Shown: positions 9,445 to 18,261 of the stretch, piece after piece
Layout: each line of letters starts with the position of its first letter
Position numbering within the stretch: position 1 is the stretch's first letter
DNA from: Streptosporangiales bacterium
Lineage (GTDB): Bacteria; Actinomycetota; Actinomycetes; Streptosporangiales; WHST01
NCBI GenBank assembly: GCA_009379955.1
Contig: WHST01000048.1
Location: forward strand, 1-43,884
Direction: 5' to 3'
DNA length: 43,884 nucleotides
Position numbers and translations under genes: made by a program
Notes under the pieces: model-generated
Told to the model about the DNA's origin: nothing
Database searches by the model: none
What the model saw: the letters and a program-made list of their open reading frames with translations, nothing else

Positions 9445-10152
9445 ATGCCACCTGCGGTGCTGAGAGCGTCCTGGTTCGTCGCGGAGGACCCGGAGGTGAC
9501 TCGACCGGAGATCGAAGAGTTCCACCGCGACGTCCAGGTCCTTCCGGGCGTGGCGGCGTCGGCGGTCTACCGACTGAACGCGGGTGGCCCTGGGATGCAG
9601 GCGTTCGCGCAGCGCCTCCAGCGCCTCGAGCACGGGGCGGAGCTGGGCGCAGCGACGTGGGTCGCGCTCACCGAGTTCGGCTCGCTGGACGAGGCGTTGG
9701 ATGCCGAGGCGAAGATCCGCGGGTTTCCGGCGGAGAGCGAGGATGGTCGCCTGCGGCACCACACGCGCGCCTTGTACACGACCATCACCGATGTTCCGGG
9801 GAACAGTCGTCGCGACGACCTCGGCTTCGCGCCGGCCGTCCAGTTCGGCACGTTCGACATGGATTCCGTCGACGCCGAGTGGATGCTCAGCGACTGGTAC
9901 CAGCACAACCGTATTCCGCGCTTCCTGGGTATGCCGAGCGGTATCCGCTTCCGCCGCTTCGTCTCGATATCGGGCCCTGCCAAGTACGCCGTGCTGTACG
10001 AGTTCCCCTCGCTGGACGCGCGCATGAACGAGTTCGAGGTCCCGGTCGAGGCGCACGAGCTCGATGCGAGCAGCCCCTCCCAGCCCGTCCTGTCACGAAC
10101 CGTGCACCTGTCCGCGTCGCCCGGCATCGGAAGCCTGGAATTCTCCGTCTGA
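9445..10152 (+). CDS. EthD-like / dimeric alpha-beta barrel protein of unknown function
   Basis: 235 residues, no signal peptide. The layout suggests two ferredoxin-like halves. The first is RASWFVAEDPEVTRPEIEEFHRDV followed by PGVAASAVYRLNAG; the second is DWYQHNRIPRFLGMPSGIRFRRFVSI followed by KYAVLYEFPSLDA. The pattern of a short strand, DWYxxxHIPxxLxxPG-like segment and YExxS is that of EthD and related dimeric alpha-beta barrel proteins, which bind or turn over small aromatic or hydrophobic ligands. Specific activity cannot be inferred. The ATG at 9445 is preceded by AGGGAG. It is the first gene of an operon with a MetE-C-like enzyme and an MFS importer. Confidence 0.65.
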   Translation: MPPAVLRASWFVAEDPEVTRPEIEEFHRDVQVLPGVAASAVYRLNAGGPGMQAFAQRLQRLEHGAELGAATWVALTEFGSLDEALDAEAKIRGFPAESEDGRLRHHTRALYTTITDVPGNSRRDDLGFAPAVQFGTFDMDSVDAEWMLSDWYQHNRIPRFLGMPSGIRFRRFVSISGPAKYAVLYEFPSLDARMNEFEVPVEAHELDASSPSQPVLSRTVHLSASPGIGSLEFSV

Positions 10153-10184
10153 CCGATTCGACTCCGGCTCGCAGGAGGTGCACG

Positions 10185-11357
10185 ATGCGGCGCAGTGACG
10201 AACGGATCATGGTCACCCATTCCGGGAGTCTGCCGAGATCCCAGGATCTGGCGCGGCTCTACGGCGCGCGATCTCGCGGTGAGGACGTCTCGGAGACCGA
10301 GCTCGAGGAGCTCGGGAGACAGGCGCAGCACGCCAGCGTGCGACGCCAGCTCGCGGTAGGCGTCGACATCGGCAACGACGGCGAGGCGCGGCGGGAGAGC
10401 TACTTCACGTTCGTCCAGAACCGGCTCTCCGGGTTCGGCGGGAGTTGGGAGCGACCGCCCACGGCCGACGCGGACCGCTACCCGCTCTACGCGCGCGCGT
10501 ACCGACGTTTCATCGGGGCGATCGAGGGTGTCACGAACATCACCGGCGTGCCGATGGCCGTCGGTCCCGTGCGGCATGTGACGAGCCGCCCGATCGAGGA
10601 CGAGTGTGCCCAGTTGCGCGCATGTCTCGACGGCGCCACGGAGGGGGCGTTCACCGAGGCCTTCATGACCGCGCCGTCACCGGGGATCGTGGTCGCTGCC
10701 ATGAAGAACGCCCACTACGCGAGTGACATGGAGTACCTCGCGGCCGTCGGTGCCGCGATGCGCGTGGAGTACGAGACCATCGTGGACAACGGCTTCGTGC
10801 TGCAGCTGGACTGTCCTGACCTCGCTCTCGAACGTCACCGCACGTACAAGGACCGGAGCCTGTCCGAGTTCCTGGCGTTCGCCTCGTCGGTCGTGCGGAC
10901 GATCAACGAGGCGATCGAGAACATCCCCAGGGACCGGGTGCGCATGCACGTGTGCTGGGGAAACTACGAGGGCCCGCACGACTGCGATCTGGAGCTCGAG
11001 GCGATCGTCCCGGTGTTGCGCGAGGCCGACGTCGGAGGTTTCGTCCTGCCGTTCGCGAACCCACGTCACGCACACGAGCACAAGGTGCTGTCCGACTGGA
11101 AACCCGACGACGACCAGATCGTCGTCGCCGGGGTCATCGACACCCAGACCAACTACGTGGAGCATCCCGAAGGCGTCGCCGACCGCCTGGTGCGGATCGC
11201 CGAGTCTCTCGGTGACCCGACCCGCGTGCTCGCGGGCACCGACTGCGGGTTCGAGTCCGCCGCCGGAGGAGGTCGGGTCGCCGACGACGTCGTGTGGGCG
11301 AAGCTCAGCGCGCTCAGCGACGGTGCGCGAATCGCCAGCACGCGCCTGTTCGGATAG
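10185..11357 (+). CDS. MetE C-terminal-domain-like (cobalamin-independent methionine synthase family) protein
   Basis: 390 residues with a TIM-barrel of the MetE-C/UROD-like superfamily. The zinc ligands of the family are visible: HVC in RMHVCWGNYEGPHD and a cysteine in LAGTDCGFES. The N-terminus (MVTHSGSLPRSQDLARL) is the usual opening of stand-alone MetE-C-like proteins. Family members transfer alkyl groups to thiols; some act in epoxyalkane:coenzyme M transfer, others are uncharacterised. The N-terminal half of true MetE is absent, so it is probably not the main methionine synthase. The ATG at 10185 follows an excellent AGGAGG. Its neighbours suggest catabolism of an imported small molecule. 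Confidence 0.85.
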   Translation: MRRSDERIMVTHSGSLPRSQDLARLYGARSRGEDVSETELEELGRQAQHASVRRQLAVGVDIGNDGEARRESYFTFVQNRLSGFGGSWERPPTADADRYPLYARAYRRFIGAIEGVTNITGVPMAVGPVRHVTSRPIEDECAQLRACLDGATEGAFTEAFMTAPSPGIVVAAMKNAHYASDMEYLAAVGAAMRVEYETIVDNGFVLQLDCPDLALERHRTYKDRSLSEFLAFASSVVRTINEAIENIPRDRVRMHVCWGNYEGPHDCDLELEAIVPVLREADVGGFVLPFANPRHAHEHKVLSDWKPDDDQIVVAGVIDTQTNYVEHPEGVADRLVRIAESLGDPTRVLAGTDCGFESAAGGGRVADDVVWAKLSALSDGARIASTRLFG

Positions 11358-11409
11358 ACCACGCCCAACCGGCGGGAGCCTGTCGACACCTCCCGAGAGG
11401 ATTCCGTCG

Positions 11410-12750
11410 ATGACCACACCGAGAAGCACAGGACAGACGACCACGAGGTTGGTGTACACGCGGCTCCTGCCGATTCTCTTCCTCGGCCAGCTGCTCGTCT
11501 GTATCGACCGGACGAACATCTCCTTCGCCGCACTCCAGATGAACGACGATCTCGGCGTCAGCGCCGAGATGTTCGGCCTGGCGGCCGGGATCTTCTTCCT
11601 TGGCTACGCTCTGGCGGAGGTGCCGAGCAACCTGCTCCTCCAGCGAGTCGGCGCCCGGCGCTGGCTCGGGACACTCGTGCTCGCCTGGGGTCTGGTCACC
11701 GTCGTCCAGGCGTTCGTGCCCAACCCGGTGACGTTCGTGCTGCTCCGGTTCCTGCTCGGGCTGACCGAGGGCGGCTTCCTCCCGGGCGTGTTCTTGTTCC
11801 TCACCTATTGGCTTCCGGCGGACAGTCGCGCTCGGGCCGCCATCGTCATCACCGCCGCAACCCCGATCGCCGCGGTCATCGGCGGCCCGCTCGCCGGACT
11901 GCTGATGCACCTGGAGGTCGCCGGGCTCGCCGGCTGGCAATGGCTCTTCCTCGTCGAAGGCATCGCTCCGGTGGCCCTGGCGCTGGTGTGGTTCCGTGTC
12001 GTCCCCTCCAGCCCGGCAGCGGCCCGATGGCTTCCCCAGGTCAACCGCGACAGTCTGCTGGAGCGGTTGGCGGCAGAACGCGACGTCGCCGCGCGGGAGT
12101 CACACGGGCTCAGCGACCTCGTCGAGGCGCTACGGCAGAAGACCGTGTGGGTGTACAGCCTGGCCTACTTCGTGCTCCTGCTCGGGTACTACGGCATCTT
12201 CCTGTGGCTGCCACAGATCATCGAGGCCGGCTTCAGCGGCATCAGCACGCTCCACAACGGCCTTCTCTCGGCCGTTCCGTTCATCGTCGGTCTCGCCGCG
12301 CTCGCCTTCTTCGGACGTACCGCTTCTCGAACGGGTGACCGCCGATGGCACCTCATCACGTTCGGCCTCGTCTCGGGAGCAGCGCTCGTCCTGGGCGTAC
12401 TGATCGACGTGCCGATCCTCGCGTTCGTCGCCACCTGCGTCGCCATGGGATGCGGCACCGCCTACATCGGGCTCTTCTGGGCATCGCCGATGGCGATCCT
12501 CTCGGGCTCGGCAGCGGCGGTCGGATTCGCGCTGGTGAACGGGATCGGCAACCTCGGCAGCTTCCTCGGACCGTACTTCGCGGGTCTCCTCAGGGGCGCC
12601 TCGGGCAGCTTCACCCTGACGACGCTCATGTTCGCGGCATTCCTGTTCGCGTCGGCCGTGGTCCCGCTGACCTTCAGGAGGCTCTTCCCGAATCTGCTGC
12701 GCCTCCAGGAGAGTGTGGAGACCCTTCGGACCGAGCGGACGAAGCCCTAA
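11410..12750 (+). CDS. MFS transporter, anion:cation symporter (ACS) type
   Basis: 446 residues with about twelve hydrophobic segments. IDRTNISFAALQMNDDLG near the N-terminus and the GRARWLG/ADSRARAAIVI loop patterns are typical of the ACS family, which imports organic anions such as tartrate, phthalate or hexuronates with protons. It starts at ATG 11410, after a CCGAGAGG ribosome site, 52 bases behind the MetE-C-like gene, and ends the operon. Its presence suggests that the two upstream proteins act on an imported carboxylated compound. Confidence 0.85.
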   Translation: MTTPRSTGQTTTRLVYTRLLPILFLGQLLVCIDRTNISFAALQMNDDLGVSAEMFGLAAGIFFLGYALAEVPSNLLLQRVGARRWLGTLVLAWGLVTVVQAFVPNPVTFVLLRFLLGLTEGGFLPGVFLFLTYWLPADSRARAAIVITAATPIAAVIGGPLAGLLMHLEVAGLAGWQWLFLVEGIAPVALALVWFRVVPSSPAAARWLPQVNRDSLLERLAAERDVAARESHGLSDLVEALRQKTVWVYSLAYFVLLLGYYGIFLWLPQIIEAGFSGISTLHNGLLSAVPFIVGLAALAFFGRTASRTGDRRWHLITFGLVSGAALVLGVLIDVPILAFVATCVAMGCGTAYIGLFWASPMAILSGSAAAVGFALVNGIGNLGSFLGPYFAGLLRGASGSFTLTTLMFAAFLFASAVVPLTFRRLFPNLLRLQESVETLRTERTKP

Positions 12751-12839
12751 CCATCCCGCGCGGTCATGACCCACGCCGTCGCCGCCCCGGGATCGACGAC
12801 GACCCGAGCGACCACCCACACGCTGCGGACGGCATTGAC

Positions 12840-12858
12840 TTAGGGTAGCCTTACTCGA
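12840..12858 (+). promoter_or_regulatory. DtxR/IdeR iron box overlapping the heme oxygenase promoter
   Basis: TTAGGGTAGCCTTAC at 12840-12854 and the next four bases match the 19-bp DtxR/IdeR consensus at 14 of 19 positions by eye. A -35-like TTGACT (12835-12840) overlaps its left end and a GATAGT -10-like hexamer follows after 16 bases. Iron-loaded IdeR bound here would block transcription, so the gene should be expressed under iron starvation. Confidence 0.75.
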
Positions 12859-12860
12859 TA

Positions 12861-13574
12861 GTGGAACGCATGGAGCAGCTGTCGGCGCGGCTCGCCGCGG
12901 CCACCCGCGAGGTGCATGCGCGCGCCGAGAGCTCTGCGTTCATCACCGAGTTGCTGGCCGGGCGGCTGCCCGCGTCCGCGTACGCCGGCATGCTCGCGCA
13001 GCACTACTACATCTATGCGGCCCTGGAGCGCACCGCGGACCAGCTGCGCTCGCATCCGGTCGCCGGACAGTTCGTCTTCGACGACCTCGCCAGGTTGCCC
13101 GCACTCGACGTCGACCTGCCCTGGCTGCTCGGGCACGACTGGCGCCTCGAGCACGCGCCCACGGTCGGCACCCAGGCCTATGCGGACCGGATCGTCGACG
13201 CGTGCACCCGGTGGCCGACGGCGTTCATCGCGCACCACTACACCCGCTACATCGGCGACCTCTCGGGCGGCAGGATCATCAAGACCCTGGTCAGCCGCAC
13301 GTACGGCTTCGCCGAGGACGGCGTACGGTTCTACAGCTTCTCCGGCATCGCCAAGCCCAAGCGGTTCAAGGACGCCTACCGGCGGCGGCTCGACGCCATC
13401 GACCTCACCGACGCCGAATGCGACGAGCTGACCGACGAGGCGATCACGGCGTTCCGGCACAACATCACGGTCTTCGAGGAGCTCGAGCAGTGCCTACCCC
13501 GGCAACGCGACGACGTGATCGGCCGCGGTCACCGCACCGCATCGAGACGTTCCGACGGACGGCCGGGACGATGA
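12861..13574 (+). CDS. Biliverdin-producing heme oxygenase
   Basis: 237 residues, all-alpha. The proximal heme ligand is His19 in REVHARAE; the distal helix signature is YTRYIGDLSGGRIIKTL, with a QHYYIYAALE segment near residue 52. The enzyme opens heme to biliverdin, CO and Fe2+ using reducing equivalents from a ferredoxin reductase or NADPH system, here most likely to recover iron. The GTG at 12861 opens the frame, but the ATG at 12870 lies about seven bases beyond the -10-like hexamer and could be a leaderless start. The stop overlaps the following alcohol dehydrogenase gene (ATGA). The iron box just upstream supports iron-dependent repression. Confidence 0.93.
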   Translation: MERMEQLSARLAAATREVHARAESSAFITELLAGRLPASAYAGMLAQHYYIYAALERTADQLRSHPVAGQFVFDDLARLPALDVDLPWLLGHDWRLEHAPTVGTQAYADRIVDACTRWPTAFIAHHYTRYIGDLSGGRIIKTLVSRTYGFAEDGVRFYSFSGIAKPKRFKDAYRRRLDAIDLTDAECDELTDEAITAFRHNITVFEELEQCLPRQRDDVIGRGHRTASRRSDGRPGR

Positions 13575-14875
13575 GGGCTCTCGTCTTCCACGGTCGCGGT
13601 GACCTGCGGCTGGAGGACCGGTCGGTGCCGACACCCGCGGCGGGTGAGCTGCTGCTCGAGGTGCACGCTGTCGGGGTCTGCGGCACCGACGCGCACGAGT
13701 TCGCCTCCGGTCCGCACCTGGTCCCCCTCGCCTCGCGACACGAGGTGACCGGGCACGTCGGCCCGTTGATCCCCGGCCACGAGCTGACCGGTCGGGTCGT
13801 CGACGCCGGAGCCGGGGTCGTGGGTTTCCGCGCCGGCACCGTGGTCGCGTGCGGCGCCGGCATCAGCTGTGGCACCTGCGACCGGTGCCTGGCCGGGCGC
13901 ACGAACCTGTGTCGGCGGTACGCGACGGTCGGTCTGCAGCGCCACGGCGGACTCGCGCAGTACTGCGCCGTCCCTGCAGAGATCTGCCTCGACGCCGACG
14001 GGTACGGCCTGTCGGAGGATCTCGCCGCGCTGGCACAACCGATGTCGATCGCCGTGCACGCCTTCCGTCGCGGCCAAGCGCGCCCAGACGTCCCCGTGGC
14101 CGTGGTCGGTGTCGGTGGCATCGGCGCGTTCCTGACCTTCACCGCCGCGGAGCGCGGCGAGGTCACGGTCGTCGACCTCGACCCCGGCCGGCTGGACGTG
14201 GCCTCCGGGCTCGGCGCCACCACGGTCTGCCGTCCCGGCGAGAGCGCGGCGCTCGGCCCGGTGTTCCCCGTGGTCTTCGAGGTCACCGGCACCGCCGGCG
14301 GACTCACCACCGCGCTCGACCTGCTCGCGCCGGGAGGGCGGCTCGTCCTGGTGGGGCTGCACGACACACACCGTCCGGTCGATCTCACCCGAGCATCGCT
14401 TCGCGAGCTCGAGCTCGTGGGCACCAACGCGCACGTGGTGACAGCCGACCTGCCGGAGTCGTTGCGCCTGCTGGGCACCCGGCGCACGTCGTGGGCCGAC
14501 ATCGCGCCAACGGCACTCAGCCTCGACAGAGTCGTCGACGACGCACTGCGACCGATGATCGACGGCGGCAGCCGCGTGATCAAGGCACTCGTCGACCCGT
14601 GGGCCGACGCCCCGGCGCGACGAGACTGGCGACGGAGTGATCAACCGGGCGTGGGCGGCGTTCCCAGACGCGCGGCGGACCAGTCGTCGGGGAAGAAGAA
14701 CGCGTTCGACGTCGGCGGTGTCGGGCTCTGCACCTCGAGCCAGCGGACGGGTTCCGTGCCCTCGTTGACGAAGCCGTGCGTGGAGTTCACGCCCGTCCAC
14801 ACGATGTCGCCGGCACGCACGCACACTCGCTCGCCGTCGAGCGTGCCGATCGCCTCACCCGCCAGCAGGAAGTAG
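13571..14875 (+). CDS. Zinc-dependent alcohol dehydrogenase (butanediol/threonine dehydrogenase type) with antisense C-terminal extension
   Basis: A 434-residue medium-chain dehydrogenase. Catalytic-zinc motifs: GVCGTDAHEF near residue 36 and PGHELTGRV near 73. Structural zinc: CGTCDRCLAGRTNLC. The Rossmann motif is VVGVGGIGAFLTF. The enzyme domain ends at about residue 345 (IKALVDP), the usual family length; the frame then continues roughly 80 more residues of unrelated, low-order sequence to 14875. The last 235 bases lie antisense over the 3' end of the bicupin gene. The ancestral stop has probably been lost. It overlaps the heme oxygenase stop by four bases, so both may be iron-regulated. 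The family oxidises secondary alcohols or diols with NAD(P); the substrate is unknown. Confidence 0.85.
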   Translation: MRALVFHGRGDLRLEDRSVPTPAAGELLLEVHAVGVCGTDAHEFASGPHLVPLASRHEVTGHVGPLIPGHELTGRVVDAGAGVVGFRAGTVVACGAGISCGTCDRCLAGRTNLCRRYATVGLQRHGGLAQYCAVPAEICLDADGYGLSEDLAALAQPMSIAVHAFRRGQARPDVPVAVVGVGGIGAFLTFTAAERGEVTVVDLDPGRLDVASGLGATTVCRPGESAALGPVFPVVFEVTGTAGGLTTALDLLAPGGRLVLVGLHDTHRPVDLTRASLRELELVGTNAHVVTADLPESLRLLGTRRTSWADIAPTALSLDRVVDDALRPMIDGGSRVIKALVDPWADAPARRDWRRSDQPGVGGVPRRAADQSSGKKNAFDVGGVGLCTSSQRTGSVPSLTKPCVEFTPVHTMSPARTHTRSPSSVPIASPASRK

Positions 14876-15531
14876 ATCTCCTCGAACGGGTGGTAGTGCT
14901 CGCTCGCGGCCCTGCCCTTCGTGGCGCCCTGCGCGAACTCCACCATGAACAGCGTGTGATGCTGCGCGCCGAGGAGCCGGTCGACCAGCATCCGCACCGA
15001 GATGTTGCGGATGTTCGGTCCGTGGTACCCGGGCATGGACAACGGCCCGTACGGCGCCATGTCGTCGTCGCGGAAGCGACCGACATGCCTGTGCCGGGGA
15101 TCGGTCTCGCTCGGAGGTCCCGCCATCGCGGGGAACCCGTGACCGTCCGCGAGCACCGTCCCGGTGGAGTGGGCGGTGGCCAGGGGCTGAGGGGCACGCA
15201 CCTCCAGCCACCGCACCGGTCCTGAGCCGTCGCCTCGCCACGCGTGCGTGGTGGCCACCGGCGCGAAGCCGTAGTCGCCCGGCCCCACCTCATACGCCGA
15301 CTCGCCCACACACACGGTCGCCGAGCCTGCCAACACGTAGAACGACTCCTCGAACGCGTGGAAGTGCGCGGGGAGCGTCGCGTCCGCGGGCAGCTCGCAC
15401 AGCCGTATCTCCAGGTGGACCGAGGAGTCGCGCGCTCCTACCAGCGGCAGCACGCGTAACCCGGCGCCGGCGAACGGCGGTTCCGGCTCCCGCCACTCCT
15501 CGTCCGTCGACGTGCGCACGACATGTGGCAT
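14641..15531 (-). CDS. Bicupin protein (two cupin domains), last gene of the ABC transporter operon
   Basis: 296 residues. Cupin domain 1 contains PAHFHAFEESFYVLAGSATV; domain 2 contains SEHYHPFEEIYFLLAGEAIG. Both keep the HxH...E metal-ligand pattern. The bicupin layout recalls ureidoglycine aminohydrolase and other small-molecule enzymes, but the match is not specific. It lies 24 bases behind the LivM-type permease on the same strand and is probably co-transcribed, so it may process the transported substrate. Its last 235 bases are overlapped antisense by the alcohol dehydrogenase frame. The ATG at 15531 is well placed. Confidence 0.8.
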   Translation of the reverse strand: MPHVVRTSTDEEWREPEPPFAGAGLRVLPLVGARDSSVHLEIRLCELPADATLPAHFHAFEESFYVLAGSATVCVGESAYEVGPGDYGFAPVATTHAWRGDGSGPVRWLEVRAPQPLATAHSTGTVLADGHGFPAMAGPPSETDPRHRHVGRFRDDDMAPYGPLSMPGYHGPNIRNISVRMLVDRLLGAQHHTLFMVEFAQGATKGRAASEHYHPFEEIYFLLAGEAIGTLDGERVCVRAGDIVWTGVNSTHGFVNEGTEPVRWLEVQSPTPPTSNAFFFPDDWSAARLGTPPTPG

Positions 15532-15555
15532 TGCGTCTCCCCTTCCGCTCTTCCC

Positions 15556-16602
15556 TCACACCGACAGCCGGCGGCCGCGCGCCGAGGAGAACAGCCCCAC
15601 GACACCGCGCCTGGCGTACAACGCGAACAGCACGAGCAGCAGCCCGAGCACGACTCGGTTGGACTCGACGGGTATCTCCCAGCCGAACGGGTGGAACCCC
15701 GCCAATGCGGTTCGCAGCCACTGCTCGAGCAACACGACGATGCCCGCGCCGATCAACGGGCCCTGCCACGTACCGAGCCCACCGATCACGCAGATGAGCA
15801 CGATGTCGAGCGAGGTGCTCAGGCTGAACGTGCCCACCGGTTCGATGTAGCCGGTCTGGAACGCGTACAGTCCCCCGGCCACCCCGGCGACCGCCCCACC
15901 GAGGAGCAGAGCGCCCAACTTCACGGTCGTCGTGCGCACGCCGAGGACGGCCGCGGCGTCCTCGTCCTCGCGTATCGCACGTAACGCGTAGCCGAGGTTC
16001 GAGTGCTGCACGACGAACGCGAGAGCGGTGGCGACGACGACGAGGGCGAGGAACGCGTAGAAGAAGAGAGCGGCGATCGGCCGGGTACCGGTCACGGGCG
16101 CGGTCGTGTAGAGCCCGTTGGCACCGCGCGTGATGCTCAGGTTGGCCGCGGCCGACAGCATGAGGAACGTGATGACCAGCGTGAAGATGGCGAAGTAGTG
16201 GCCACGTAGTCGCAGGGTCGCCAGGCCCACGGGCAACGCGAGGATCGCGGCGACCAGGCCGGCGATCGGCAGCGTCGTCCAGACGCTCCAGCCGAGCTGG
16301 TTGTCGAGGATCGCGGAGGTGTAGACGCCCGTACCGAAGAACACGACCATGCCGAAGTTGAGGTATCCCCCGAACCCGCCGAGCAGGTTCCAGCCCTGTG
16401 CGACGGCCGCGAACATGAGGACCGTGGTGAGGGTCGTCACCACCCCCAGCTTCAGCGTGTACGCCATGGGCGTGAGTGATGCGAAGGCGACGAGCGCGAC
16501 GGTCGGTCCGACCCACCGGGGCAGCCGACGCGTCCGCTTCCTGGTCGACCGGGCGACGTGCGCGCCCGAGGCCCCGCTCGGCTCTTCCTCCTGCACGGTC
16601 AT
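15556..16602 (-). CDS. Branched-chain amino acid-type ABC transporter permease (LivM family)
   Basis: 348 residues. A 35-residue basic cytoplasmic leader is followed by about nine membrane segments. Signatures: WNLLGGFGGYLNFGMVVFFG near the third segment and the EAA-like loop AIREDEDAAAVLGVRTTTVK (ALRAIREDExAAxxxGxxxxxxK) that contacts the ATPases. It forms the channel with the LivH-type permease. The operon order is substrate-binding protein, LivG, LivF, LivH, LivM, bicupin. Start ATG at 16602, eight bases after the LivH-type gene ends. Confidence 0.92.
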   Translation of the reverse strand: MTVQEEEPSGASGAHVARSTRKRTRRLPRWVGPTVALVAFASLTPMAYTLKLGVVTTLTTVLMFAAVAQGWNLLGGFGGYLNFGMVVFFGTGVYTSAILDNQLGWSVWTTLPIAGLVAAILALPVGLATLRLRGHYFAIFTLVITFLMLSAAANLSITRGANGLYTTAPVTGTRPIAALFFYAFLALVVVATALAFVVQHSNLGYALRAIREDEDAAAVLGVRTTTVKLGALLLGGAVAGVAGGLYAFQTGYIEPVGTFSLSTSLDIVLICVIGGLGTWQGPLIGAGIVVLLEQWLRTALAGFHPFGWEIPVESNRVVLGLLLVLFALYARRGVVGLFSSARGRRLSV

Positions 16603-16609
16603 CGCCGCC

Positions 16610-17482
16610 TCACATCGCCCGCACTGCTCTACCGCGCAGCCCCTCGCGGCGCACGATCAAGGCGAGGGCGAGCAGCGCATACACCGCGAGATAGACGTAC
16701 CGGAAGGGCAGCAGCGCACCCATCAACGCTTCGGCGATGCCGAGCACGAGGCCGGCCAGCAGGGTGTTCCACACGCTGCCCAGGCCGCCGATGATCACGA
16801 CGAGGAATGCCCAGGCCAGCCACCGCACGTGACCCTGCGGGCTGAACGGCACGCTGTAGGCGAGCACCACCCCACCGAACCCGGCGAGCGCGACGCCTCC
16901 CACGAACACCCATGCCGACAACCGGCGGACACGTATCCCGAGCATCGAGGCGACGTCGCGGTTCTGCGCCAGGCCCCGCATCGCCGTCCCCGTCAGCGTA
17001 CGGGTGAGGAACAGATGCAGGCCGATCATCAGGACGAGCGTGAGGACGGCACCCACCAGACGTGCGACCGGCACGTTGACCGGCCCGAGGTGGATCACGT
17101 CGGACAGGTAACCGAGCGGCACGGTGTAGGTGTCGGTGCTGAAGCGCAGGATCGCGACGCTCTCCACGATCACCATCAGACCGAAGAACACGAGGAGCAC
17201 GGTGAGGTCGGCCTCACGCGTGAGGCGCCGAACGACGGTGCGCTCGATGCCCGCACCCAAGGCGACGAACAGGCCCACGACGAGCACCACGGTCACGAGC
17301 GGGTCGACGTTCCACCCACTCACGAACTGCCAGGCGAGGAGGGACCCCAGGACGAGCAGCGCGCTGTGCGCGATGTTGACGACGCCAAGGATGCCGAGCA
17401 CCAGGCTGAGCCCGACCGCGACGGCCGCATAGATCATGCCGAGCAGCAGGCCGGTCACCATCGCCTGCGCAAGGGTGCTCAC
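16610..17482 (-). CDS. Branched-chain amino acid-type ABC transporter permease (LivH family)
   Basis: 290 residues with about eight membrane segments. It begins with the typical MVTGLLLGMIYAAVAVGLSLV and has the EAA-like loop MRGLAQNRDVASMLGIRVRRL before the last segments. It pairs with the LivM-type permease. Start is GTG at 17482, overlapping the LivF stop by four bases (GTGA), so translation is coupled. The substrate class cannot be read from permeases; branched-chain-type systems also import urea, amides and aromatic acids. Confidence 0.92.
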   Translation of the reverse strand: MSTLAQAMVTGLLLGMIYAAVAVGLSLVLGILGVVNIAHSALLVLGSLLAWQFVSGWNVDPLVTVVLVVGLFVALGAGIERTVVRRLTREADLTVLLVFFGLMVIVESVAILRFSTDTYTVPLGYLSDVIHLGPVNVPVARLVGAVLTLVLMIGLHLFLTRTLTGTAMRGLAQNRDVASMLGIRVRRLSAWVFVGGVALAGFGGVVLAYSVPFSPQGHVRWLAWAFLVVIIGGLGSVWNTLLAGLVLGIAEALMGALLPFRYVYLAVYALLALALIVRREGLRGRAVRAM

Positions 17483-18261
17483 GAGGCCCTCCCCCCGGTC
17501 GCGTCGAGCTGGAGCCAGCTCTTGATCAGCTGATCCAACCGGTCACCGAACTGCGCGCGCTCGCCGTCGAGATGGTTGCGCCCGTAGGCGAGCGTGTAGA
17601 CGTAGTCGGCGAGCTCGACGGCTGCCTGGACGTTCTGCTCGACGAGCAGGACGGTGCGCCCCTCACGCTTGATCCGTCCCAGCTCGTCGTACACGGTGTC
17701 GACGAGGACGGGCGACAGGCCGACCGAAGGCTCGTCGATCAGGATCACCGCGGGATCCAGCACGAGGGTGCGGCCGAACTCGAGGAGGCGCGCCTGACCT
17801 CCGGAGAGGCTGCCCGCAGGTTTGTCGCGCACCTGGCGCAGCGTCGGGTACCGGTCGAACATCGCATCCACGGCCGCGGTCAGCGCCGATCGTCGCCTGC
17901 GCAGGTGCCATGCACCGAGCCTGAGGTTGTCCAGCACGGTCAGCTGGGGGAAGACCGAGCGGCCCTGAGGCAGCAAGGCCATGCCGAGCGCCGTGCGCGC
18001 GTCGACGGGGACTCGCGTCACGTCGGCACCGGCGAGAGTGATCCTTCCGGTGCGCGGCTGCAGGAAACCGTAGAGCACGCGTAGCGCCGTGGACTTGCCC
18101 GACCCGTTCGGCCCGAGCACCGCCGTCACCTGGCCCGTGCGTGCCCACAGGGACACGTCGTCCAGCACGATGTCGTGGCTCAGGTAGCCGGCCGTCACAT
18201 GCTCCATGACCAGTCCGGCCGTGGCGGAGCCCACTGCCGTCTGCGCAGCGTCGGGCGTCAT
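17479..18261 (-). CDS. ABC transporter ATP-binding protein (LivF family)
   Basis: 260 residues. Walker A GPNGSGKST, Q-loop region LPQGRSVFPQLTVLDNL (the LivF-type signature), ABC signature LSGGQ, Walker B VILIDEPSVGLSP and switch histidine region LLVEQN are all present. It energises import together with the LivG-type ATPase. The ATG at 18261 overlaps the upstream stop by four bases. An N-terminal extension of about 18 residues precedes the first strand. Confidence 0.93.
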   Translation of the reverse strand: MTPDAAQTAVGSATAGLVMEHVTAGYLSHDIVLDDVSLWARTGQVTAVLGPNGSGKSTALRVLYGFLQPRTGRITLAGADVTRVPVDARTALGMALLPQGRSVFPQLTVLDNLRLGAWHLRRRRSALTAAVDAMFDRYPTLRQVRDKPAGSLSGGQARLLEFGRTLVLDPAVILIDEPSVGLSPVLVDTVYDELGRIKREGRTVLLVEQNVQAAVELADYVYTLAYGRNHLDGERAQFGDRLDQLIKSWLQLDATGGRAS

